Below, in pieces: positions 1 to 7,638 of a stretch of DNA of 64,000 nt. The DNA comes from Fidelibacterota bacterium (GTDB lineage Bacteria; Fidelibacterota; UBA8477; JABMPR01): the NCBI GenBank assembly GCA_018650445.1, contig JABIFX010000208.1, positions 124,001 through 188,000 on the forward strand, read 5' to 3'. Below the pieces are notes generated by a model. It made no database searches. It had not been told where the DNA came from and worked only from the letters and a program-made list of their open reading frames with translations. The position numbers and the translations under genes were made by a program. Each line of letters opens with the position of its first letter. Within the stretch, counting starts at the first letter, position 1.

Positions 1-103
1 TGAACTGAGGGCTTCTTTTTGTATCCAACATTCCTTATCCGTTGTTCAGCACTTATATTTCTAGATAAAATTCTTATAAAATATTCAGCAAAGGGAATCC
101 ACC

Positions 104-2272
104 ATGAAACACTGGCTCCTCATCGCAATAACAGCCCTCATTGTAAGAGGGGAGTGGTCCAATGATCCAGGTAGCCCTATCAGCCTGGGAACCGGTATTC
201 AACCTCAAATTGTCAGTACCTCTGATGGTGGAGCGTTCGTGGCCTGGTTGACAAGTAGTAATTTTCATATTTATCTGCAACGACTTGATGTCAATGGTGA
301 TCCCCAGTGGAACCCTGGCGGTGTGCTGGTAAGCGACGCCCCCAATAGCAGTTGGATCGCGGTTTATCATATGAACCTGGCTGTTGATGCGGCGGACAAT
401 GCCATTATTTCAAGCGTGGATACCCGCACGGGTAACTGGGAAGTTCATGTTTACAAAATTGATACAGAAGGTAGCCATGTCTGGAATGAAGACGGCTTGG
501 CACTTTCGGCCAATGGCAGACCCAATATTTCACCACGCTTGCTGGTAGAACCATCAGATAATTCTATTGTTGTGACATGGTGTGATGACTACGCCTCTCT
601 CCGCCTGCAAAGAATCAGTTCAAATGGTCAGCTGTTGTGGGGTACCAATGGGATCGGTGTCTCCACCTTTAATGGAAGCCTGGTTAGTCCACAACCAGCG
701 CTGAGCTCAGATGGCCATATTTTGGTGCAAGCCATCAAACAAACCGGAATAATTCCAGCCCTGAGTAGTCAGGTCATTTTACAGAAATATGCCCTTGACG
801 GTACGACGCAATGGGCCTCCTGGATTCCCCTGGCCAGTAGTATCAGTTTTCCCATGGGCAATTGGCTACAGCATCTCCAGCCCGATCTTGATGGGGGGGC
901 CTTCTCATCCTGGACCGAAATGACCACCCAAAATCAAACCGGTAAGATTCAATCGGTCAGCGCTGATGGCAGTCTTGAATGGACCAGTGCCGTGGAAGCC
1001 TCGACATCAGTCAATAATTTCAGGATAAGTCCCAGGCTGGCGCTGGCTAACGACAGTTCCGGTGTATATGTGGTCTGGGGTGAATCTGATGCTGCCCAGA
1101 TCAACCGGGGTATCCTGGCCCAAAAAATTGATCATACAGGAGCCCGCCTATGGGGCGATGGCGGTCTGTCTGTGGAGCCGATGGGTTCTTCATCTTTCCT
1201 GGATATTCATGCCAACGAGTGGGATAACGATCTGTTATTGGGCTATATCAAACAAAACAATTTTGGAACGATGGACATCTTTGCCAGCAAGCTGGATTCA
1301 GTGGGATCATTTGTCTGGGAACTAGAGAGGGTTCCCGTAACAAATTCAGCAGCTCAAAAATCTGATTTGTATGTAGCCAAAGGATTGGACTGTTCCTTTT
1401 TGACCTGGTCTGAGGCTGGTAGCATCAAAGCACACTGTTTGTTGGATGATGGAACGCTGGGAATTCCCGGAGAAACACATCAGGATACACTGAATTACTT
1501 CCCCATGGAAGTAGGGAAGCGATGGTCATATGCCAGTAATATTGACTCCATCTTTATTACCGTAGTGGATTCGCATCTAATAGGTGAGGAGCCATACTAT
1601 GAGTTTGATAACTGGTATCCTTTCGAAAATATCAACGCCTTTAGATATGATGTTGATCGAGTAATGGTTAATTCAGGTGCTGCTGATCAGCTGCTCTATG
1701 ATTTTGGGGCAGAATTAAATGATACCTGGAATTTTCAATTTCCTGGAACAGATAATTCAGAAATCACATTGATAAGTATAGGAGATACCATCATAACAGA
1801 GCTGGGCACCTATACTGATTGTATTGGATTCCACCGCTTTATTGGAGCTGATTATGAGTATTATGACTGGTTTGCACCTGATATTGGTCTGGTCCAGAGA
1901 GATGTTGTGACTATTGCAGGACCCCGCCGCTATATCCTTTTCGATATCGAGCATCAGGTTGTCAGTGTTGACGAAAGAGACCAGAACATTCCAGAGGCAT
2001 TTGTTCTACGTCAGAATTATCCCAATCCATTTAATCCCAGCACACAGATTCAATATGAATTACCTGAACGCTCCTATATGTTGGCAATTATATATGATGT
2101 GACCGGAACTCAGGTTTCAGAACTTCAAAACGGAGTCCAGGAAGCTGGGAATTATGCACTGGAATGGCGTGGTATAAATGATTCAGGAATGACTGTTCCA
2201 TCTGGTCTCTATTTCTGTCGCCTCACGGGAGCAGATTTTGTACAAACCATAAAAATGGTGTATTTGAAGTAG
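104..2272 (+). CDS. Secreted repeat protein with T9SS type-A-like C-terminal sorting domain
   Basis: A 722-residue predicted exported protein. A short hydrophobic N-terminus (residues 3-14) looks like a signal peptide. Residues 58-406 carry seven imperfect copies of a motif of the form (Q/S)-K/R-(L/I/Y/V)-x3-G-x3-W, near residues 59, 117, 169, 227, 282, 340 and 395. The spacing suggests a beta-propeller-like fold. The last ~70 residues contain NYPNPFNPST and end in SGLYFCRL...IKMVYLK, the hallmark of the FlgD-like/Por-secretion type-A sorting domain used by FCB bacteria to send proteins to the surface. The ATG is preceded by AAAGGGA. No catalytic motif was recognised, so the function is unknown. 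The sorting-domain call is firm; the propeller is inference. Confidence 0.85.
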   Translation: MKHWLLIAITALIVRGEWSNDPGSPISLGTGIQPQIVSTSDGGAFVAWLTSSNFHIYLQRLDVNGDPQWNPGGVLVSDAPNSSWIAVYHMNLAVDAADNAIISSVDTRTGNWEVHVYKIDTEGSHVWNEDGLALSANGRPNISPRLLVEPSDNSIVVTWCDDYASLRLQRISSNGQLLWGTNGIGVSTFNGSLVSPQPALSSDGHILVQAIKQTGIIPALSSQVILQKYALDGTTQWASWIPLASSISFPMGNWLQHLQPDLDGGAFSSWTEMTTQNQTGKIQSVSADGSLEWTSAVEASTSVNNFRISPRLALANDSSGVYVVWGESDAAQINRGILAQKIDHTGARLWGDGGLSVEPMGSSSFLDIHANEWDNDLLLGYIKQNNFGTMDIFASKLDSVGSFVWELERVPVTNSAAQKSDLYVAKGLDCSFLTWSEAGSIKAHCLLDDGTLGIPGETHQDTLNYFPMEVGKRWSYASNIDSIFITVVDSHLIGEEPYYEFDNWYPFENINAFRYDVDRVMVNSGAADQLLYDFGAELNDTWNFQFPGTDNSEITLISIGDTIITELGTYTDCIGFHRFIGADYEYYDWFAPDIGLVQRDVVTIAGPRRYILFDIEHQVVSVDERDQNIPEAFVLRQNYPNPFNPSTQIQYELPERSYMLAIIYDVTGTQVSELQNGVQEAGNYALEWRGINDSGMTVPSGLYFCRLTGADFVQTIKMVYLK

Positions 2273-2306
2273 CTGGATCGGGTATATTGCAGGCACGGGG
2301 AAAGCT

Positions 2307-3254
2307 ATGATTTCGATCTCACATCTCACAAAAAACTTTGGTGATCTGGTTGCAGTAGATGACCTGTCTCTTACCATCAATCAGGGTGAGATTCTAGGCT
2401 TATTGGGTCCCAATGGTGCGGGAAAAACAACAACTATCCGCATGCTTTGCGCCTTGCTGGAATCTGATGCAGGAGAAATTCATTGGGAAACACCAATGGA
2501 TCTGTCAGAGCTTATAGGTTTCTGCTCCCAGGAGAATCTATACTGGCCGCGGCTTACCTGTCTTGAGCAGCTGGTCTTCCTGGGCAAGATGCACAAGATG
2601 TCTACTGAAGACGTTCAGGTACGTGCCCTTGAATTGTTAAATATTCTAGGTTTGTCAGGCAAGGCTGATGTGTATGCCTCTAAACTCTCTGGCGGGATGC
2701 AACGCCGGCTGAATATCGCCCTTGCTCTTATCCACGATCCACCTGTTCTCATATTGGATGAACCTGAGGCTGGCCTGGACCCACAGAGCCGCATCCTGGT
2801 ACGAGATCTCATTCGCTCTCTGGCGAAACAGAAAACTGTCATTATCACCACTCACAATATGGATGAAGCTGAACGTCTGTCTGATCGCGTTGCCATTATT
2901 GATCATGGCAAACTACTGGAAGTCGGTAGTATCGATTCGCTAAAGGAAATTTTGGGAACAGGGGATTGTTTGGAATGTCGACTAGAGACAGATTTAGAAT
3001 TCCTGTTGTTGGAAAAATCAGATCATGCGACTCAGTTCATCGCAGATGTTAGCAAAGCTCTAGGTCTGCCGTCTGAAAGCATCTCAGTTGTGCAGCATAA
3101 ATTGATTATCAGGTCCTTCCAGCATCTGGAAAAGCTATCAATCTTGACTGATTTGGCAAAAAAACATGGACTGGAAATTAGAGATATCCAACTCCGTAAA
3201 ACCACCCTGGAAGATGTCTTTATCCACCTTACGGGGAGGGCGTTGAGGGAATGA
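2307..3254 (+). CDS. ABC transporter ATP-binding protein (ABC-2 exporter type)
   Basis: A 315-residue cytoplasmic ATPase of an ABC-2 type exporter. Walker A GPNGAGKTT lies at residues 34-42, signature LSGGM at 127-131 and Walker B LILDEP at 148-153, followed by a D-loop (AGLDP) and an H-loop (TTHNMDEAERL). The C-terminal ~90 residues form the accessory domain usual in drug, antibiotic or Na+ exporter ATPases and end with the TTLEDVFIHLTGR motif. The gene overlaps the following permease by 4 nt, so the two should be translationally coupled and form one transporter. The substrate cannot be told from sequence. Confidence 0.95.
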   Translation: MISISHLTKNFGDLVAVDDLSLTINQGEILGLLGPNGAGKTTTIRMLCALLESDAGEIHWETPMDLSELIGFCSQENLYWPRLTCLEQLVFLGKMHKMSTEDVQVRALELLNILGLSGKADVYASKLSGGMQRRLNIALALIHDPPVLILDEPEAGLDPQSRILVRDLIRSLAKQKTVIITTHNMDEAERLSDRVAIIDHGKLLEVGSIDSLKEILGTGDCLECRLETDLEFLLLEKSDHATQFIADVSKALGLPSESISVVQHKLIIRSFQHLEKLSILTDLAKKHGLEIRDIQLRKTTLEDVFIHLTGRALRE

Positions 3255-4402
3255 TCTGGGCCATTTTTACAAAAAGCATAAAAGAACAGCTCCGAAATTT
3301 CTGGATACTTATCCTGACGGTGTCTATGGCACCCTTTTTTGTATTTGTCTATTTCCTGATCAATGAAGCCAGTCAGCCCCATTACCGGGCTCTCATTGTC
3401 AATCTTGATCAGGGGGTGGAAGCTGCCGGTAAGAACATAAATCTGGGAAATAACCTTGTACCTGATTTTCAGAAATTCATCGACAAGGTGGAAAATATAC
3501 CGCTGAGCTTACGTTCTGTAGCCTCACGTGATGCAGGCGTTAAGAAAATTGAGACTCGCAAGGCTGATATCCTTCTGGTGGTTCCATCCAACTTTACCCA
3601 GGCTCTTTTATCAGAATCGACAACCGTCCCAGAAATTGAAATTGTAGGGAACCTTACCAGCACGGGTTATTTGATTTCAGCCGTCTGGCTAGGGGAGATG
3701 CTCAATGAATTCATGGCACATCAAGCCAGTCAGGAACGACTTTATGTGGTGCAGGAAACCGCCTTGGGACTTTCTGGACAGATTGATGAGTTTGAGCTCT
3801 GGATGCCCGGTATGCTCATCCTCTCCATCATCATGCTCATGTTTTCAGCCACTATAGCTATAATTATTGAAGTAGATCAAGGTACCATCCTCAGGTTAAA
3901 ACTATCTGGTATGAAAGCCTGGCAGTTTTTGGTGGGCGTGGGTTCCAGCCAGGTGCTGGTGGGGATCATCGCCATTTTTCTAACCCTGGGAGCAGCAACA
4001 TCCCTGGGATTTGAGATGCGGGGAGCCTTCTCATCCTTTTTGCTGATCACCGTCCTCACCAGTATCAGCATGATTGCCTTTAGTTTGATTCTGGCTGCTG
4101 CCACCCGCTCAGTAACGGACGTTCTGGTAGTAGGTAACTTTCCCCTGTTTCTATTTATGTTTTTTTCCGGGGCAGCTTTTCCAATACCCACCAAAGCCTG
4201 GTTTTATCTGGGCGATTATGGCGTCAGCTGGCAAACCCTCATGTCAGCCGCACCGGCAATTTCAGCGCTTCAAAAAATCAGTATCATGGGTGTTGGACTC
4301 AGCGATGTCAGTGGAGAATTATTGGCATTGACCCTTATGACAGTCATCTACTTTGTGATTGGCTTATGGGGCTTTCAGCGACGACATCTTAGAACAAGCT
4401 AG
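3251..4402 (+). CDS. ABC-2 type transporter permease
   Basis: A 383-residue membrane protein and partner of the upstream ATPase, which it overlaps by 4 nt (ATGA). It has one transmembrane helix near residues 17-38, a soluble extracytoplasmic domain of ~130 residues (about 45-175), then five or six helices from ~185 to the C-terminus. This is the topology of the ABC2_membrane_3 family. The gene ends 5 nt from the end of the convergent oxidoreductase gene, with no room for a separate terminator. Exporter function is inferred from family; substrate unknown. Confidence 0.9.
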   Translation: MIWAIFTKSIKEQLRNFWILILTVSMAPFFVFVYFLINEASQPHYRALIVNLDQGVEAAGKNINLGNNLVPDFQKFIDKVENIPLSLRSVASRDAGVKKIETRKADILLVVPSNFTQALLSESTTVPEIEIVGNLTSTGYLISAVWLGEMLNEFMAHQASQERLYVVQETALGLSGQIDEFELWMPGMLILSIIMLMFSATIAIIIEVDQGTILRLKLSGMKAWQFLVGVGSSQVLVGIIAIFLTLGAATSLGFEMRGAFSSFLLITVLTSISMIAFSLILAAATRSVTDVLVVGNFPLFLFMFFSGAAFPIPTKAWFYLGDYGVSWQTLMSAAPAISALQKISIMGVGLSDVSGELLALTLMTVIYFVIGLWGFQRRHLRTS

Positions 4403-4406
4403 AGCG

Positions 4407-5087
4407 TTATGATGTGTGGGCCAGAGCCGAAGGTGTCTGACAACCCACGATAGCTGGCACCTCCTGAATCAAATCTTCTTTCACCAGGGCATCCACCATA
4501 AATAAGGCAAAGTCAATGCGACGGGTCTTATTGCTCTCCAGGATAGGATCTCCAATATGCTGGCTCCAGACCGGCAAACCCTGGCTTTCACCTTCTTCCA
4601 GATCACTGCCACGCACGACGGTCCACTTAGTATCACTTTCAAATATGCGTCGACAAGCCTCAACCTGATCCTCCAACTCAGCAGCACGAAAAAAGCGTCC
4701 GATTTTCGCAAAAACGCTGACCATAAGTTTAAATGATCTGGAGTAAACATCTTTATTGTCGCGAGTTATATGCCATCCACAGGAAAAGATGAGGCGTGCG
4801 TCAGGTTTAGCAAAATCCATGACAGCCTGGGCAGTTCCAGAGGAATACTGTTGAATACCCCAGGGTATCAGGACCGTGAGGACGCCATCACAACCTGCTA
4901 CCGCTTGTTTAATAAGCTCTCTATCGTTGGTTGCTCCAGGGAAGATGGTCATTTTATCCTTAAAGTCATCCAGCTTGCCCACACTTTTTTCACGGCAGAC
5001 GCCCACCACTTCATAGCCAAGATCCAGGGCGTGTTGAACCATATATCTTCCCAGTTTTCCTGAAGCACCTACGATACAGACCTTCAT
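4407..5087 (-). CDS. NmrA-like / SDR-family NAD(P)-binding protein
   Basis: A 226-residue atypical short-chain dehydrogenase-like protein. The N-terminus has the Rossmann motif VGASGKLGRYM, typical of NmrA/YwnB-type proteins that bind NAD(P)(H) and act either as oxidoreductases or redox sensors. I chose the ATG at 5087 rather than one 24 nt upstream because it is preceded by AGGAGA at good spacing and puts the beta-strand KVCIVGAS at the very N-terminus. No classical YxxxK catalytic pair is evident. Single-gene unit on the minus strand. Substrate unknown. Confidence 0.8.
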   Translation of the reverse strand: MKVCIVGASGKLGRYMVQHALDLGYEVVGVCREKSVGKLDDFKDKMTIFPGATNDRELIKQAVAGCDGVLTVLIPWGIQQYSSGTAQAVMDFAKPDARLIFSCGWHITRDNKDVYSRSFKLMVSVFAKIGRFFRAAELEDQVEACRRIFESDTKWTVVRGSDLEEGESQGLPVWSQHIGDPILESNKTRRIDFALFMVDALVKEDLIQEVPAIVGCQTPSALAHTS

Positions 5088-5317
5088 ATATTCTCCTACA
5101 AATAAGTGCATGAAAGCTAGGCGAATTCATGCAAATCAGAACATTAATTCAGAGGTTTAGATTTGTAATAAAATCATCTCTCGTGGGAAGGTTTCAAGTT
5201 TAGGGTGGGTTCCAGGGCGGGGAGCTGCGAATCCAGCCTGAGCACCAGCAATTTAAGTATAGCTATTTGTCTAGGCTAGGAGCTGGCCACTTTTAAACAT
5301 AGAAAACGTAATCTTTT

Positions 5318-6013
5318 TTATGTTATCTCTTGAGAAGATGTTTTTGCCAACTTGAATAAATCAAAGCTCAACATGGGATACCAGATCAAGTAGGCTACCA
5401 TTCCAAGGGATAAGTACTCAATGACCCCGGGTAGAAAAGGGGATAAGGTGTGTTGGATCAAATCGAAGCTATTTCCCACGATTCCAGCAACAGCTGTTGT
5501 TTTATGGAAATTACCTGAACTCAACATGGCCATGGATATCATGATTCCACCAGTTTGTAATAAAACACCAGTGACATAGGATCCAGTGCTGTTCCACCAC
5601 CCGCTGGCAAGAATAGATTCTCCTGCTGCTAGAAATCGTGATCGTTCCAGATCAGTGCTGGCATGGATAAATTTGTCACCGAGATGCAGCATTGCGAAGG
5701 TTGATTCACCGGCAAAGCTCAAAATGACCGCAATGACTGTAAAGCCAGAAGCAAAAGGACTTAACAGAGGTTTATGTTTCCACAAGTTCACCAGAAGAGC
5801 CGGAAAATTTCCAAGATACAGACCTACTAGAAGCATCATCATCAGATCAAGCCTCAGCAGGCTGGTCCAGAAGTTGGCCTGTTGAGCCAGAAAAAACGCT
5901 TCCGCGCTGGTCACTCTTGGTCCCAGGGTTAACGTGACAATCATGTATGCCACAATAAGGGTTAATTGCAGAGCAGAACAGATAGCGCCAATACGATATA
6001 ATTTTGAATGCAT
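5318..6013 (-). CDS. Multi-pass membrane protein, possibly DUF4386-like
   Basis: A 231-residue integral membrane protein with about six predicted helices (near residues 8-30, 50-75, 85-110, 140-165, 170-190 and 195-215) and short loops. The overall pattern resembles DUF4386-type proteins, but I cannot name a decisive motif. Translation probably starts at the ATG at 6013, preceded by AAAGGTAG. It lies alone on the minus strand, divergent from the J-domain gene across a 262-nt gap in which I see no clear promoter or stem-loop. Function unknown. Confidence 0.7.
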   Translation of the reverse strand: MHSKLYRIGAICSALQLTLIVAYMIVTLTLGPRVTSAEAFFLAQQANFWTSLLRLDLMMMLLVGLYLGNFPALLVNLWKHKPLLSPFASGFTVIAVILSFAGESTFAMLHLGDKFIHASTDLERSRFLAAGESILASGWWNSTGSYVTGVLLQTGGIMISMAMLSSGNFHKTTAVAGIVGNSFDLIQHTLSPFLPGVIEYLSLGMVAYLIWYPMLSFDLFKLAKTSSQEIT

Positions 6014-6275
6014 TTGTCATTCTACCTTTAATCTTGCCTGAGAAAGCTGTCGTTTGAATGAGACCCCGTTTAGGTTTTGGATCACAGGCAAATCTATCAA
6101 ATCGGGTTATGGATACAAGAAATCAGTTTATTATTGATACCAGGAAAGGCTGAGTATACCAGCTCATAAGTTCGGGAAAAAGCATAGATATGCTCTAGAT
6201 TATTGAGCCTCACCTGAATATCTTGTAGGCCGTATACGAAAGTTATTCAAGCGCTTGAAAGGGTAAAAGACATCC

Positions 6276-7358
6276 ATGGCCAGTAAAGGCATGAAAATAG
6301 CCGAAGCACTCAAACATCTTGGTCTTGAGAAAACTGCTGATGCCAACGAGGTCAAACAAGCCTATCGCGATCTGGCAAAAATCTGGCACCCCGACCGCTT
6401 TCAAAATGACGAACGTGTAGGAGCCAAGGCAGAAGCCCAGATTAAAATTATCAATGAGGCCAAAACCGTGGCGCTGGCCTATGTGGAGAAATACGGTCAC
6501 TTCCGTCACGTCAAAGACGAGAACGCCGGTGCAGGAATGGGTTTTGAACCCCCCAAGCCACCACCCAGATACCGGCAGGAGCAGGCCAGACCTCGACCAA
6601 GACCACGGCCTGAACCTGAACCACCACCGAAAAAAGAGCCTCCCAAGCCGCCACCCAAAAAGGAGCGACCTAAACCACCGCCCCGACCCAAAAAGAAACC
6701 TGAACCGGAACCAGACATTTTTGAAGAAAGTATGTCCATCGGTGATTATTTGCCAGGTTCCACAGCACTTTTTGTGGCTGCCATATTGATTGTTCTTGTG
6801 GGTTTCTTCTTTATGCTGGGATCGTCCCTCTTTGATTCACCTGTAGACCGCTATAAACAATTTACTGAGAAGACCAATCTTGAGACTACCGCCAGAATCG
6901 AAGCCCTTCAAAGAAAAGAGGCTGAACAAGCCAGAGCCAAAGCTGCAGCAAAAAAAGATAAGCCTGTAGCTGAAGTGGTCGTCCTCGACACCTTTTTTAC
7001 TCTGGGATCAGATAAGGAATGGGTTTCCATCGTTCAGGGGCCACCCCTGCAAATCAGGGGTCCGGAATGGCGTTATGGCTTTTCCACCGTTCAGTTTGAT
7101 GCCAATAAGGTGATTTCGTGGACAAACTCTGAATTGAATCCCCTGAAAGTCGGGATGATCCTGGATCCCAAACGCTTCTATTCCGAACGCTATTTCGGTG
7201 TGGGATCCAAACGGGATGAAGTGGCTGCCATTCAGGGCGCCCCGGATATCATCGAGCCCAATAAGTGGACCTATGGAGACGCCTGGGTGGAATTCGAAGA
7301 GGATTCTGTCGTTTCCTGGCAAAATGATGCCTCCATCCGTCTCGCTATTCGCTACTAA
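6276..7358 (+). CDS. Membrane-anchored J-domain protein with proline-rich linker and tandem C-terminal repeats
   Basis: A 360-residue protein in four parts. Residues 7-72 are a J-domain with an intact HPD at 38-40, which in this family stimulates Hsp70/DnaK ATPase. Residues 91-147 are a highly charged Pro/Lys/Arg/Glu linker. Residues 163-183 form a single transmembrane helix. A charged, coiled-coil-prone stretch (200-230) then leads to two related ~50-residue units (about 236-285 and 303-350). Each unit has a glycine-rich start resembling the SmpA/OmlA-type 'GSxxDEVxxxQGxP' element and ends with V(I/V)SW. With the J-domain in the cytoplasm, the repeats would lie in the periplasm. This is not a standard DnaJ, having no zinc finger. 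Client and role unknown. Confidence 0.85.
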   Translation: MASKGMKIAEALKHLGLEKTADANEVKQAYRDLAKIWHPDRFQNDERVGAKAEAQIKIINEAKTVALAYVEKYGHFRHVKDENAGAGMGFEPPKPPPRYRQEQARPRPRPRPEPEPPPKKEPPKPPPKKERPKPPPRPKKKPEPEPDIFEESMSIGDYLPGSTALFVAAILIVLVGFFFMLGSSLFDSPVDRYKQFTEKTNLETTARIEALQRKEAEQARAKAAAKKDKPVAEVVVLDTFFTLGSDKEWVSIVQGPPLQIRGPEWRYGFSTVQFDANKVISWTNSELNPLKVGMILDPKRFYSERYFGVGSKRDEVAAIQGAPDIIEPNKWTYGDAWVEFEEDSVVSWQNDASIRLAIRY

Positions 7359-7638
7359 ATTCTTTCAACATTAAAACTCTACTAGTCAACGGCTGGACCC
7401 TGCTCGCGAAGGAGACAATGATCAGCACAGTCTGGCAGAGAGAACTTAATGTCCGGATACACGGCAAACTCAAAAACTCAGACAGCTATTGGAGTTTCCC
7501 CTTACACCACCGTATCACAGCGTCTAAATTCATAGCTTGAAAATTTGGAGATATGCACGGGAAATCTACTGCAGCGTACTTTTGATATCTCTGCTCCCCT
7601 GGCGCTATCTATAGTTATAAATAAGGTTGATACACAGC

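Noticed and set aside
6506-6739. Minus-strand Gly-rich reading frame opposite the J-domain gene
   Set aside because: It is the mirror of the proline-rich linker of the J-domain protein; the composition is a by-product.
7359-7638. Possible T-box riboswitch in the 280-nt valS leader
   Set aside because: No T-box core (AGGGTGGNACCGCG-like), no Stem I landmarks and no terminator hairpin were found.
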